Shown here: positions 1 through 9,076 of the stretch, piece by piece
How positions within the stretch are numbered: the stretch's first letter is position 1
How the letters are laid out: each line of letters begins with the position of its first letter
DNA from: JAJRVM01 sp963700515
Lineage (GTDB): Bacteria > Planctomycetota > Planctomycetia > Pirellulales > Pirellulaceae
DNA length: 64,000 nt
Assembly (NCBI GenBank): GCA_963700515.1
Contig: CAVOXY010000012.1
Location: forward strand, 36,453 to 100,452
Reading direction: 5' to 3'
Position numbers and translations under genes: made by a program
Notes under the pieces: model-generated
What the model saw: only the letters and a program-made list of their open reading frames with translations
What the model was told of the DNA's origin: nothing
Database searches by the model: none

Positions 1-853
1 GTCGGCCTGCTTGGCCAGATAGGCTTGCCCCAGCGTCTTGAATTTCGCTTGGTAGTTGGGGTTGTGAAAGAGCAGATGACAGGCCAGCCAGCTCCAGCCA
101 TAAGCTTCCCTCAGTTGGTCCAGCTCCCGCACGTCTTTCTCATTCCAGTTGCTGAGCGGGTCCATGCCGACCAAATGCTGCTGGCTATTCTGTTTATCCA
201 TCAGGGAACTGGCGAGGTGTTCGGCGAAAGAATTTCCTCGGACAATTTCGCATATCGGTTTCGGAGTACCCGATTTCAGCTGTGCCAACAGTTCCGGCGG
301 ACAGTGAATGCCGGCGTCCTTGCCCTGACCATAAGCGAACACCTGTGCGATTCCTTCGCGATACCAGGCTGGGCCGGTGAGCCCAAATGTCTGACCGCAA
401 TAGGCGTGCACCGTTTCGTGTTCTGCCACGCCCAACCGCGACGAAGCCAGCACAGTCGCCTTGCTGCGAGCGTGAATGCCAGCCCCCTCTTCGTCCATCA
501 GGGTAACACCACCGATCCGATCCACGATCAGGGCGCTCATCGGATGAGGCAACTCTTCATCGAGACCAGTTCTCGAGGTCTTCCACCACGTAGCATTCGA
601 TCAGCCCACGGGCCGGACGGCGCCAGTAATTGCTGGTCTGCTCAAGCATGTCTTCCAATCGCGCCAGCAGTTTACTGGTCTCGTCCGGCGACATGTCCGT
701 GTGTACCGCGAAGTGCGCCGACCGCTCCGTGTGCACCGTGCGCACGATCTCTTCTGCTACCCCAACTCCCACGTGGGATCCAGACAGCGCGATGGCCAAC
801 AAAAGACGTATGGTCAGCGACAGACGCCCCTCGGCTGCTTGCTCGAATCCCAT
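1..853 (-). CDS. DUF1570-like exported HExxH protein, frameshifted, 3' end outside window
   Basis: Probable exported zinc-metallopeptidase-like protein of the DUF1570/peptidase-MA type. The ATG at 853 has a GAGG ribosome-binding site 5 bases upstream and is followed by a signal-peptide-like stretch (LTIRLLLAIALSGSH). That frame stops at 557-559 after LENWS. The protein continues in another frame from about 561 (DEELPHPMSALIVDRIGG) to the left edge without a stop. The second part holds the HExxH motif (AEHETVHAYC) followed by GPAWYREGIAQ, the spacing and P-x-W-x-x-EG signature of this peptidase group. I see the motif and the two frames directly; protease activity is inferred from the family. 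The shift needs a single base change, so it could be a sequencing error. The C-terminus lies beyond position 1. Confidence 0.7.
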
Positions 854-1312
854 GAGACCTCGTTTCAATCCATAAAAAAAGCAGTATCCACGACCACTTG
901 ACCGCGCATCGAAGCGCCAACGTAATTTCCATGTCCGCCGATAACCAGACAGTTTCAGCGGGATGTCGCCGACAAGCGACGAAGAAAGCCAGAGAAGAAG
1001 AGCTGAGATGGGCTCAACAGGACTCTATTTCCAACACCTTCCTAGAACGTTCGAGCGGCATGTTTCCAGGACAGAAACGAATCGGCTGTCCCCCGCGCAC
1101 TCTTCGAGCAGCTATAAGTCTGTCGAGCCACGAAGACTGACCGTAATGCCTCGCATCCGGTAGAAAAGATTCGGTCGCGAGTTTTCCGGACAGGATCTCG
1201 TCCGTTGGAAGACGGGCACTACCTCAGTCTAACTACCTGCCCGTTATCTGCAATCACCCTTCTAGGGATTCACCTGCCCTCGATGCGACTAGCGAACGAA
1301 CCAACGATGAAG
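854..1312. other. intergenic region without a recognisable gene
   Basis: About 460 bases between the divergently read exported protein and the 3' end of the methyltransferase gene. Short open frames exist on both strands, but none has a ribosome-binding site, a recognisable motif or residue usage like the neighbours. I see no RNA gene, terminator or repeat here. Confidence 0.5.
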
Positions 1313-2602
1313 TCACCGAGTGGCTGGGATGCCCGTGATGCTCAGTTGGTCGACCATCAACTGGCCCGTGGCTCCAAACATGCCGACGATCACGGTTCCT
1401 AGTCGTGCCCGTCCCGGCACGGGGATCTTGATGCTCTGCCGCGACCAGTCGTGATCGCCTTCCCAGGGCCCCAAAGAGACTTGCCGAATCGAACCTCGAT
1501 TCTCGTCGTAGAACGTGACTTCGACGCGAGGCAGTGCGTCCTTGCCGACCGTACTGGCAACCCGTTGCGCTCGTACGTGCGCCGACAACTCGATGCTGCT
1601 CAGGACGCGCCCGTCAACACCAAAGGCTTGCAGAGCGTGGCAATTCTCGCCCGGAGTGTTGTTCGCGAGCAGCAGCACGTGCTGGCCGCTCGTTGCCGTC
1701 GGCTCGCGGACGATCGAGGCTTGCCGGACGTAGAACCAACCGGCGATGTCGCCATCCGCCGCCAATTCCTCAAAGTCGCCGTTCACTACTCGGGGCATGC
1801 CCGAGTCATCCTTGCGAATGCGTAATGCTTCGGCCTGTCCCGTCATCGGTACGAAGAAAGTCGCCTCGAGCTTCTCCTTCTGCAATTGGCCGTCGATCTT
1901 GCGGAAGAGGTACAGCGTCTGCTGGAAACGCTGGCCAAGCGGGACAACGAGTCGACCACCTTCCTTCAGTTGCTCGACCAACGCTGGAGGCACCTTCTCG
2001 GGCGAACAAGTCACGATGATCTTGTCGAACGGGGCTCGATCTGGCCAGCCAAGATAACCGTCGCCGATCTTGGTCTGCACATTCTCGTAGCCCAGGTCCT
2101 CAATCGTGCGTGCGGCCCGCTTTCCCAGCGGCTCCACAATCTCGATGGAATATACCTCCGCCACCAGGCGACCGAGAACCGATGCCTGATAGCCGCTCCC
2201 CGTACCGATCTCCAGGACTCGGTCGGTCGGCTGTGGCTCGAGTTTCTCCGTCATGTAGGCCACAACGAAGGGGGAGGTAATTGTCTGGCCGTACCCGAGC
2301 GGCAATGCCGCATCTTGATAAGCATACTTGCGCTGATTGGAAGGAACAAACAAGTGTCGCGGTACTTCCCGCATGGCGTCCAGGACCCGCGGATCACGAA
2401 TGCCTCGCCCAGCCACTTCGGCCTGCACCATCATCTGACGCACTCGCTCGAACGTGTCCGTTCGCTGTGCGCCGACGGCTGCGTCCCTCGGGCCAGCCAG
2501 GGTAGCAAGGAAAATCAAACTGACGCGGGATAATATGAGTGGCAAAGGACGCAATAGATGACTCCTGGCAGTGTCACGGGATCTGCTCAGTCTAGTTGCC
2601 AT
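1313..2602 (-). CDS. pcm: protein-L-isoaspartate O-methyltransferase, exported, with C-terminal accessory domain
   Basis: Repairs isoaspartyl residues in damaged proteins using S-adenosylmethionine. From the ATG at 2602 the protein has 429 residues: a hydrophobic export-type leader (about 15-45), a PCMT core (50-260) with VPRHLFVP, the substrate-loop segment LPLGYGQTITSP and the SAM motif VLEIGTGSGYQ (129-139), then about 165 further residues (VNGDFEELAADGDIAGWFYV onward) that look like a carbohydrate-binding-type beta-sandwich. Ordinary Pcm is about 210 residues and cytosolic; a leader plus an extra domain suggests an envelope or periplasmic form. The frame stays open upstream to 2725, but that part is a proline-rich translation of a G-rich tandem repeat, so I reject it as the start. 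The leader and the added domain are read directly; the location is inferred. Confidence 0.87.
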   Translation of the reverse strand: MATRLSRSRDTARSHLLRPLPLILSRVSLIFLATLAGPRDAAVGAQRTDTFERVRQMMVQAEVAGRGIRDPRVLDAMREVPRHLFVPSNQRKYAYQDAALPLGYGQTITSPFVVAYMTEKLEPQPTDRVLEIGTGSGYQASVLGRLVAEVYSIEIVEPLGKRAARTIEDLGYENVQTKIGDGYLGWPDRAPFDKIIVTCSPEKVPPALVEQLKEGGRLVVPLGQRFQQTLYLFRKIDGQLQKEKLEATFFVPMTGQAEALRIRKDDSGMPRVVNGDFEELAADGDIAGWFYVRQASIVREPTATSGQHVLLLANNTPGENCHALQAFGVDGRVLSSIELSAHVRAQRVASTVGKDALPRVEVTFYDENRGSIRQVSLGPWEGDHDWSRQSIKIPVPGRARLGTVIVGMFGATGQLMVDQLSITGIPATR

Positions 2603-2648
2603 CTGCCCAACGTGCAACAATCTCAGGGGGGATCTGCGAGCTTGACAG

Positions 2649-2683
2649 GGTGGGGGAGTGGGGGAGTGATGGAGTGGGGGGGG
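2649..2683. repeat. G-rich octamer tandem repeat (GGGGGAGT)
   Basis: Degenerate direct repeat with an 8-base period (GGGGGAGT, GGGGGAGT, GATGGAGT) lying 4 bases beyond the stop of the four-helix-bundle gene. A similar GGGGGAGT element recurs near 40213, again close to CCTCCAAT octamers. Confidence 0.6.
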
Positions 2684-2687
2684 CACG

Positions 2688-3128
2688 CTAATGCTTGTCT
2701 GCGTTGAGAGTTCTTGTAGTCTCAATCCAGTCGCCGTGATCGCGTTTGCGCTCGAGACTCTCTATCAGCTTGATCAGCCCGTTTTCTAGTCGGAAAGCCA
2801 ACGCGTCGAGACGTTCAAATTCGCTTTGGTTAATCTGTTGCGCTTGGTGGTAAGATGAGTAGCCAGAGACGCTTTCACCCAACGATCCCAGTGCAATGTT
2901 CAAGAATTGCAAGTACTCTCGCCACGATCGCCGACAGTATCCTTCGGCGATGTTGCGGTGGATGGAATCGGCTGCCGAAATTGCCTGTGAAGCTACTTTT
3001 TTGCGCTCAAATGGCCAGGCATCTACGGCTTGACAAGTCAGATGATACAGTTCCACGGCGTCTTGCCAGACGCGCAATCGCTGATAACCCCGATTCTTAT
3101 TGCGCCGTTCGTACTTGTAACCCACCAT
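2688..3128 (-). CDS. four-helix-bundle protein (S23/23S-IVS, bAvd-like family)
   Basis: 146-residue protein of the small four-helix-bundle family (TIGR02436 type). Relatives are found in 23S rRNA intervening sequences, as free-standing genes, and as the Avd accessory protein of diversity-generating retroelements. The signature near the N-terminus is RLRVWQDAVELYHLTCQAV, followed by ISAADSIHRNIAEGYCRRSWREYLQFLNIALGSLGE split over two helices. I chose the ATG at 3128 because GGAGG lies about 7 bases upstream; the open frame to 3158 only translates the octamer repeat (MEDWRIGG). No reverse transcriptase or variable repeat is nearby, so a retroelement role is not supported. The gene is tightly bracketed by octamer repeats on both sides. 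Molecular function is unknown; family members probably bind nucleic acid. Confidence 0.85.
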   Translation of the reverse strand: MVGYKYERRNKNRGYQRLRVWQDAVELYHLTCQAVDAWPFERKKVASQAISAADSIHRNIAEGYCRRSWREYLQFLNIALGSLGESVSGYSSYHQAQQINQSEFERLDALAFRLENGLIKLIESLERKRDHGDWIETTRTLNADKH

Positions 3129-3135
3129 TGCACTA

Positions 3136-3193
3136 CCTCCAATCCTCCAATCCTCCACTACTCCAATCCTCCAGTCCTCCAGTCCTCCAGTCC
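3136..3193. repeat. octamer tandem repeat CCTCCAAT/CCTCCAGT
   Basis: About seven copies of an 8-base unit directly upstream of the four-helix-bundle gene. Read on the minus strand this is GGATTGGA-type sequence, which supplies the GGAGG used as that gene's ribosome-binding site. The same octamer occurs three times at 40253-40279. Confidence 0.8.
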
Positions 3194-3206
3194 GCCCGGC
3201 CCCCCG

Positions 3207-4010
3207 CTACTCCCGGCCACCCCGGCGCGTGTGCACGGTGAACCGAATCTCCGTCTGCTCATCAAGCTGCCCAGCAAACTCGGCAATTCTCTGCAGCGCC
3301 AGCCACTGGTTTTGTACCACCGGCAATTCAAGCTGTTGAAGTTGAATCTCCTGTTCGAGGACCTTCAGACGCATGCGCGCCGTCTTTACCGCCGCAAGTG
3401 GTTTGTTACCAGGCGAAATCAGCCACGTTTTCAGACGCCGCCGGGCCGAGGCGAGGGCAACGAGTCGTTGATGGAGGTCCTTTACCCGACGCTGAAGTGA
3501 CCGTCCGGTACGCTCAATGCGATTCTGCGTCAGTTCAATGGTCTCACCGCCCTGCAGAACGACTTGCGGTGAGACCCGCAATGCCAGTTCGTCTCCTCTT
3601 GTCACGAGAGACAAGCGGATTCGCACGCCGGAAGGTTCTTTCAAGATGATATCTACCGGCTCCCCGTATTGGACAACACCCTCGCGTGGTGCGAGATGAT
3701 GTGGTGAGGGAAGGCTCTTGACCTGTATGTTGGCGATCTCCACGTCCTTGCGATCCGCGTTGATTTGCAGCGGCACGAATGTCTCTTTCTTGGACAGATC
3801 GATTAACACACGGGTGCCCTGGCCCCGTGGGGCTTCGGTGCGGTTGCCGGGAACTGGACCTGCTCGGACCATGGTACCGGCAGAAGCCGGCCAGCAGGAA
3901 CTCAGGGCGATCGACAGCAGGCAAGAACACCAGCCTGACCAGCCGACGGAGAGTGGTCGTCGACTCCCCGGGGCGGTGGAATTGCCACTGTAAAACGACC
4001 GTTCGTCCAT
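3207..4010 (-). CDS. exported protein of unknown function with helical C-terminal half
   Basis: 267 residues, unrecognised. An N-terminal leader (residues about 22-45, with CLLSIALSSCWPASAG) suggests export. The middle (66-155) is beta-rich with charged short strands (RVLIDLSKKETFVPLQINAD). The C-terminal third is a long helical, Gln/Arg/Leu-rich segment (ALASARRRLKTWL, KVLEQEIQLQQLELPVVQNQ) likely to form a coiled coil. The start at 4010 has GGAGG about 7 bases upstream. The protein ends with TVHTRRGGRE just outside the octamer repeat. No enzymatic motif is visible. Neighbours give no clear context: the next gene rightward, mutM, is divergent. Confidence 0.65.
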   Translation of the reverse strand: MDERSFYSGNSTAPGSRRPLSVGWSGWCSCLLSIALSSCWPASAGTMVRAGPVPGNRTEAPRGQGTRVLIDLSKKETFVPLQINADRKDVEIANIQVKSLPSPHHLAPREGVVQYGEPVDIILKEPSGVRIRLSLVTRGDELALRVSPQVVLQGGETIELTQNRIERTGRSLQRRVKDLHQRLVALASARRRLKTWLISPGNKPLAAVKTARMRLKVLEQEIQLQQLELPVVQNQWLALQRIAEFAGQLDEQTEIRFTVHTRRGGRE

Positions 4011-4512
4011 CCCGTTCCTCCCGGGCTTGCCGTGTCACGTCATCCACCGCGTCACAGCGAAGAGGCCAATGTGCAGGCGAATTCTCAGCGCCAGGCGATG
4101 CCCAGCCCGCCTCGCGGGCGCTCAGCGAACTAGGGTTGGTACGTCCCTCTCCTGATGAATCACCAGTTGCGTGCCTCACCCCTCACCGGAATGGCGAAAA
4201 TTCCGAAAAATGTAACGGCCGTCGCGGGAGATGTGGACGGAGCAGATTTCGTCGACCGTAGAAACACGCGGGGGGCAGAAAGGTGTTCTTGGCCAAGATC
4301 TTCTTGCCGTCCATCTTTCACCGTTCCACGGACCTGGGACCTCGCTCTCGGACGCGCCTGGCTGCTACGGTCGTGTCGACGACGCTGGCCCTCGCCCCCT
4401 CAACTTGCTACCACTTTCAGCTCAACTCTGGCCCGGTGCCACCGTGCTCGATACGATAGACGCGTCGGGACGCGATGGATGTGGAATGTGCCCTGGGGGG
4501 TGAGACGAGCAA
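4011..4512. other. divergent intergenic region upstream of mutM
   Basis: About 500 bases between two divergent genes, so it should contain both promoters. I cannot pick convincing -35/-10 pairs. Open frames here lack motifs and ribosome-binding sites. Confidence 0.4.
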
Positions 4513-5349
4513 ATGCCTGAACTGCCTGAAGTTGAGACGATGCGGCGCGGTGTGCTGGAAATCGTAGGGGCGCGGGTTGCCGGAGTGCATCGTCCTCCCT
4601 GCAAACTCCGATCGATCGGACTATCGCCCCAGCTGGCGGTCTTTCGAAAACGCGTTGTGGGCGCGGCGGTGCAACAGATCGATCGGCTGGGGAAACGGCT
4701 CCTGCTGTGGCTCGACGGTGATCAAGCGATTGTGTTCGAGCCGCGGATGACGGGGCTGGTCCTGCTCGCTGACCCGCCCAGCCAGGAGCACTTGCGATTT
4801 CGTTTGGACTTGCAGGGGGGAAGAGTGTTCCATTTGTGGTATTGGGATCGGCGCGGGCTGGGATCGGTGCGATTGTTGAGCCGCGAGCAGATTCAACAGC
4901 AACTGGGGCCGTCCCGACTGGGCCCCGACGCGCTCACCCTGGATGCCGCTCAACTGCGCGAGCGACTCGTACGTCGCCGCTCGCCGATCAAGGTAGCCTT
5001 GCTGGACCAAAAGGCATTGGCGGGCGTCGGCAACCTGTATGCCTCCGAGATTCTGCACCTGGCCAGGATTCATCCGGGGACACTCTGCCACAGGCTGACA
5101 CGCTCACGGTGGCAGGCTCTGGCCAACAGCATGCGGCTCGTACTGGAAGAGGCGATACGCTACGAAGGCTCGACGTTGGCCGACGGAACCTATCGGACGG
5201 CACTCAACAACGCCGGCGGTTACCAGAACCATCACCGGGTTTACGATCGTGCCGGACAACTTTGTCCGACCTGCCAGGAGCGGCAAGTCCAACGCATCGT
5301 GCAGGCACAACGCTCGACGTTCTTCTGTGCCGCTTGCCAAAAGCGATAG
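4513..5349 (+). CDS. mutM: formamidopyrimidine-DNA glycosylase
   Basis: Base-excision repair enzyme that removes 8-oxoguanine and formamidopyrimidines and nicks the resulting abasic site. 278 residues, normal for the family. The N-terminus is PELPEVETMRRG: after Met removal Pro becomes the catalytic N-terminal amine and Glu is the acid. The conserved catalytic lysine is K61 in RLGKRLLLWL. The helix-two-turn-helix region includes QKALAGVGNLYASEILHLA. The C-terminus carries the zinc finger C-x2-C (CPTC) and C-x2-C (CAAC), preceded by NNAGGYQNHHRVYDR. All key residues are intact and the frame is unbroken. The start is fixed by the processed PELPEVE end. It stands alone on the plus strand. Confidence 0.96.
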   Translation: MPELPEVETMRRGVLEIVGARVAGVHRPPCKLRSIGLSPQLAVFRKRVVGAAVQQIDRLGKRLLLWLDGDQAIVFEPRMTGLVLLADPPSQEHLRFRLDLQGGRVFHLWYWDRRGLGSVRLLSREQIQQQLGPSRLGPDALTLDAAQLRERLVRRRSPIKVALLDQKALAGVGNLYASEILHLARIHPGTLCHRLTRSRWQALANSMRLVLEEAIRYEGSTLADGTYRTALNNAGGYQNHHRVYDRAGQLCPTCQERQVQRIVQAQRSTFFCAACQKR

Positions 5350-5370
5350 GGCCGGCTGGCGTTGGATTGC

Positions 5371-5410
5371 TGGTCATTGGTCATTGGTCATTGGTCAGGT
5401 TGGTCATTGG
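5371..5410. repeat. heptamer tandem repeat TCATTGG
   Basis: About three and a half tandem copies of TCATTGG, then one more separated by a few bases, 20 bases after the mutM stop. The unit is the exact reverse complement of the CCAATGA heptamer repeated at 27932-27971. The rest of the 5350-5676 gap holds no gene that I can support. Confidence 0.8.
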
Positions 5411-5676
5411 GGTGTGGGTGCCAAGCGAGCCTTGCGTCCCGATAGCTGCTTGTACCGAGCAGAAAGGCGGGCGCCGGCACACCAGAATGCGGTTGGCATC
5501 GGAGATAAAGCCTCGCGTCGCGACCGGGCGTCGGATCACCCACGACACGTCCTGTTGCGGTCCTCATATTCAGTGGTGTACGCATTCCAGTGTGCTGGCG
5601 GTCGCTGTTGTGTTTCCGGAGGGGAGGACGACGTGTTGGGCGACCTCGGCACACTTTGCGATGGCGCGCTCCAGCG

Positions 5677-6864
5677 TCACACCAGTCGCATCAGCAGCTC
5701 GCCGACCATCACTCCCAGGAACGTTCCGATCACGTAACCCCAGATGCCGACAAGGATTGCCGGGAGGACCAGTGCCGGCCAGCCCTTGGCGATCGCCATC
5801 GCAGCTGCTGACGGAGCGCCTCCCAGCGTCGCGTTGACGCACAGCAGGAGTTCCTCCAAATCGATCTTCAGCAACCTTCCCAACGAGAGTGTCACCACCA
5901 AATTCGTTACCGCCATGATCAGACAGAATAAGAACAGCAGCGGGACATTCCTCAGCACCGCAATCAGATCTGCGGGCAGGCCGACGGTGAAAAGAAATAC
6001 ATACAGCATGAAACTGCCCATTTCTTCGGCACCGTTGATCTTCCCGACCCAGCGATGCAGCGAGGTGGCAACGAGCATGGAGAAGAAGGTAATGAGCACG
6101 AAGGTGTTGCCGAAAATCGACGTGGCCAGAGACTTCTCATACGTCTGGTCCACGTACCGATGTATCTGAAATGCAATGGCGACGACCGTCAACGCGATGG
6201 CCAGGGATTTGGCGATGTCCAACAGGCCGATTTGCTTGGGATGCCAATGCTTGGCGGCGGTCGCAGCGGCGTCCACTTGGTCGGACTGCTGCGAGTGAGG
6301 AGCCGAGTAGTGTCGCAGAAACCAGCGGCTGCCGGCGATCGATAACATCAAGATGAACATGCCCGCCATGATGAAGTTGTCGGCAACCAGTAGAGGATTC
6401 GCCAGATTCTCACTGAGCTCAAAGGATTCACGCACGGCGAAGAAATTGACGGCTCCTCCCGTGTAGCTGGCAGTCATAATACCCGCCACCTGAGCGATGC
6501 TCTCGATGTGCCCGTGCAGTAGGATAGTCGCCACCGCCGCCCCGACAATCGTGCCCAAGGCACTGATATGGAACGCCACGAACATCCAGCCTGTTTCCCT
6601 GGCAATCCGGTACAAGTTGGCACGCAGCAACAGCAGGGGGATAGCGAGCGGAATCAGATAATCACTGACAAAATCGTAGCTAGGCGCTTCGGTCGGCATG
6701 ACCCCTGCGTTCGAGAGAACCATGGCCATCACCAGCGCCAGGACCGGGCCGCTCAGCTTGGCTGCCCACCTGTAAGTCTGCTCCAAGTATATCGAAAGGG
6801 TAGTCCCCGATATGATCACAGCCCATAGAAGCCAGGTATTGTCGGAGCTGATGAGAGTTGTCAT
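5677..6864 (-). CDS. DUF819 family membrane protein (YjcL-like)
   Basis: 395-residue integral membrane protein with roughly ten hydrophobic segments, beginning TWLLWAVIISGTTLSIYLEQ. It contains the family-typical stretch around TASYTGGAVNFFAVRESFEL (about 155-170), where a glycine-rich TGGxxN turn lies inside the membrane domain, and a second similar stretch near the C-terminus (NATLGGAPSAAAMAIAKGW). This internal-duplication look is typical of DUF819 and related anion or small-molecule transporters. The substrate is unknown. It lies alone, with 450 noncoding bases upstream. No ribosome-binding site is obvious at 6864, so the start is less certain than the frame. Confidence 0.85.
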   Translation of the reverse strand: MTTLISSDNTWLLWAVIISGTTLSIYLEQTYRWAAKLSGPVLALVMAMVLSNAGVMPTEAPSYDFVSDYLIPLAIPLLLLRANLYRIARETGWMFVAFHISALGTIVGAAVATILLHGHIESIAQVAGIMTASYTGGAVNFFAVRESFELSENLANPLLVADNFIMAGMFILMLSIAGSRWFLRHYSAPHSQQSDQVDAAATAAKHWHPKQIGLLDIAKSLAIALTVVAIAFQIHRYVDQTYEKSLATSIFGNTFVLITFFSMLVATSLHRWVGKINGAEEMGSFMLYVFLFTVGLPADLIAVLRNVPLLFLFCLIMAVTNLVVTLSLGRLLKIDLEELLLCVNATLGGAPSAAAMAIAKGWPALVLPAILVGIWGYVIGTFLGVMVGELLMRLV

Positions 6865-6934
6865 AGGCAGTGTTCGAGGAAGATTTCTGAGCTGACGGTA
6901 CCGGATGCGCGATGCATGGCTCCCAAGTCAATAA

Positions 6935-7082
6935 TTAATGGTGAATCGTGAATGGTGAATAATTGACGGTTCGTGATTGGCCCTTTTTCTGTTCTGGCAC
7001 CGCAGTGGAACGCTCCGATGATTGGCTTTCTCATCCACCTTCCCCTCGTTAATTATTCACCATTCACCATTCACCATTCGCT
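6935..7082. repeat. inverted repeat built from TTCACCA/TGGTGAA heptamers
   Basis: The left arm (6935-6968) carries TGGTGAAT-type units ending in ATAATTGACG. The right arm (7048-7082) carries TTAATTATTCACC followed by further ATTCACC heptamers. The arms are imperfect reverse complements separated by about 80 bases. No coding capacity lies between them. It may be a small mobile or scar-like element; this is inference from symmetry only. The rest of the 6865-7294 gap has no recognised gene. Confidence 0.5.
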
Positions 7083-7294
7083 ATTCCGGTCTGTTTACCG
7101 CCTGGCACGCCTTACCGGGTGAAAACCAAGGCACCGTGCACTGCACACGGCTAAAGTGTTACCGAAATCATAATTACGCCTTTCACGAGGTTTCTCATTG
7201 CGGAGTCCCGATTCGCTCCCCATCGAGCAGTCGGCGTCACCAACATGCGCGCACCGTACGTAGATGTTACTGACTAACACTCTACGCTTCGTGA

Positions 7295-7312
7295 AACGGA
7301 CTGAAGTCCGTT
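7295..7312 (-). terminator. hairpin directly after the serine hydrolase stop
   Basis: A perfect 7-base stem (AACGGAC and GTCCGTT) with a TGAA loop, immediately downstream of the stop codon at 7313-7315. The position suggests a 3'-end structure, but no U-run follows on the minus strand, so it is not a classical intrinsic terminator. The TGAA-type loop resembles the GTGAA/ATGAA loops of the hairpins at 44 kb and 57 kb. Confidence 0.45.
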
Positions 7313-9076
7313 CTACTGCTGACGCAGCAAGGTCTGGTTCGCCAGGACGGCGGTGTGGACCCGGCCGGTTTCGTCGAGTTCAAACACGAGATATTCATCC
7401 GCGTACAGCCCCTCCGGCATTTTGAAGACAGTCTGGTTTACCGGTGTCAGGCGATAGTCGACCATGTTTTCGGTCATGGCATACAGGTGGCCGTGGTGGG
7501 CGGAGATCACTAGCGGGATAAAATCGGGGCCATAGCTGCCGAGATAAGTGTGCCACGCGGCAGGAAGCGCCGGTGCGTCCCCGCTGACCTTCGTGAAATC
7601 CTGGTCGAGGGCCCGCAGGCCGGTAACCTCTCCCCGCTCATTGCGTTTGAACTCGAACTTTCCACGGTGTACGAAACGACCTTCGGCTTCGAACGTCAAC
7701 GTACCCGTCGGACGCAGGATCATGGGTTGTCCGGCGATGTTGGCTACCAGCTGTTCGCCAAATTGCATCGTTTCCGCCCAGTGAACGGCTGATTCAAAAC
7801 GACCCACCAGCGGCGAAATGTCTGTAATGTCCATCGGTACGGTCGCCGGAGGCGGCGGAATTGGCTCGCCTGTCTTGGCTTGGAGCATCAATCCCAAGGC
7901 TGCTTCCGAAATGCTCTTCACGGGTCCCGGTACGATATCCTCATTGGCCAGCACAATGACCGCGATCTGAGGTTCGGGCAGAACCACAATGGAAGTACTG
8001 AACCCGTAGACGGCCCCCGTGTGCTGTATCGTACGATGCTTTCCGTAGTTGCCGACGAAGAACCCCACACCGAAACCCGTCTTGTTCTCTGTCAGCTGGG
8101 GAGTCGACATTTGAGCAAGTGTCTCGGATTGAATTATGCGACCATCGGGCGTGGCCCCCCCGGCCAGCAGCATCATGGCGAAATGAGTCATGTCGCTCGC
8201 GCTCGAGTAGAGGTTGCCGGCGGGAATCGTGCCCAGCTCAAAGGGGGGCGCTGGGCGATGAAAGAAACTTCCCTGGCCGTCCGCCACACGCATGTAGCCA
8301 GTCGCCAGCTGATCTTGGATGCTCTTGTCTACCCGCCAACTCGAATGAATCATTCCCAACGGTTCCAGCAAATGCTTCAGCTCATAATCCTGGAAAGGGG
8401 AGCCACTGGCGGCTGCCACGGCCTGTCCCACAATCGTGACCCCAATGTTTGAATAGCGAGTCTTGGTGTTCGGTGGATTGACCAGGACGCACGATTCGAG
8501 GCTGGCAATGCTTTGAGCGATGCTCGGCTGGGAATCATCCAAGTACCCGCCCACCGGCGATTCGCGGACCATGCCCGATCGATGGCACATGAGTTGGCGA
8601 AGCGTGATCGGAGAGGCGTTTTCGAACGGTACGACAATTCGAAAACCTGGCAAGCACTTGGACAACGGCGCGTCAATGTCGAGCTTTCCTTGTTCCACCA
8701 ATTGCATCGCGGCCAGAGCCGTGAAGAGCTTGGAGATCGACCCGACTCGGTAGACCGTCTCGGCGGTGGCGGGAACCTCGCGAGCGTGGTCGGCCATCCC
8801 GAACCCGTCACAAAGTACCGTGCGCTGACCATCGACCAAGGCGACGGAGACCCCCGTGAGTATTCCTCGCTGGAGTTCGTCTGCGATGACCTGCCGCAGT
8901 TGGCCGACGGCCGGGCCATAATCCACTTCCGCCGCCGGCACTGGTTGGGCCGACTCGGGTTGGGCCGGCTTGGGTTGCGCCGGCTCGTCCTGGCTGAAGG
9001 CCGAACTGCAGACGGCTGACACGACGAAGAGGGCCGTGACCAGCAGGCACGGAATCTTCCTCTGGCAAATGTTCAT
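7313..9076 (-). CDS. exported serine hydrolase, beta-lactamase/PBP4 (class C) family
   Basis: 587-residue secreted hydrolase of the AmpC/esterase/D-aminopeptidase superfamily. A signal peptide (CLLVTALFVVSAVCSSAFS) is followed by a Pro/Ala/Gln repeat linker (PAQPKPAQPESAQPVP), then the catalytic domain (about 55-400): S113-I-S-K116 (the SxxK nucleophile and base), Y208-S-N210 (YxN) and H352-T-G354. The C-terminal 180 residues form a beta-rich domain seen in many such family members. Family members cleave esters, D-amino-acid peptides or beta-lactams; the substrate cannot be read here. Its ATG overlaps the TGA of the upstream alpha-oxoamine synthase gene as ATGA, so the two are probably translationally coupled. 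A GGGAG ribosome-binding site lies about 8 bases upstream. Confidence 0.9.
   Translation of the reverse strand: MNICQRKIPCLLVTALFVVSAVCSSAFSQDEPAQPKPAQPESAQPVPAAEVDYGPAVGQLRQVIADELQRGILTGVSVALVDGQRTVLCDGFGMADHAREVPATAETVYRVGSISKLFTALAAMQLVEQGKLDIDAPLSKCLPGFRIVVPFENASPITLRQLMCHRSGMVRESPVGGYLDDSQPSIAQSIASLESCVLVNPPNTKTRYSNIGVTIVGQAVAAASGSPFQDYELKHLLEPLGMIHSSWRVDKSIQDQLATGYMRVADGQGSFFHRPAPPFELGTIPAGNLYSSASDMTHFAMMLLAGGATPDGRIIQSETLAQMSTPQLTENKTGFGVGFFVGNYGKHRTIQHTGAVYGFSTSIVVLPEPQIAVIVLANEDIVPGPVKSISEAALGLMLQAKTGEPIPPPPATVPMDITDISPLVGRFESAVHWAETMQFGEQLVANIAGQPMILRPTGTLTFEAEGRFVHRGKFEFKRNERGEVTGLRALDQDFTKVSGDAPALPAAWHTYLGSYGPDFIPLVISAHHGHLYAMTENMVDYRLTPVNQTVFKMPEGLYADEYLVFELDETGRVHTAVLANQTLLRQQ

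Noticed and set aside
2688..3128. Diversity-generating retroelement
   Set aside because: Only an Avd-like four-helix protein is present; no reverse transcriptase, template repeat or variable repeat was found around it.
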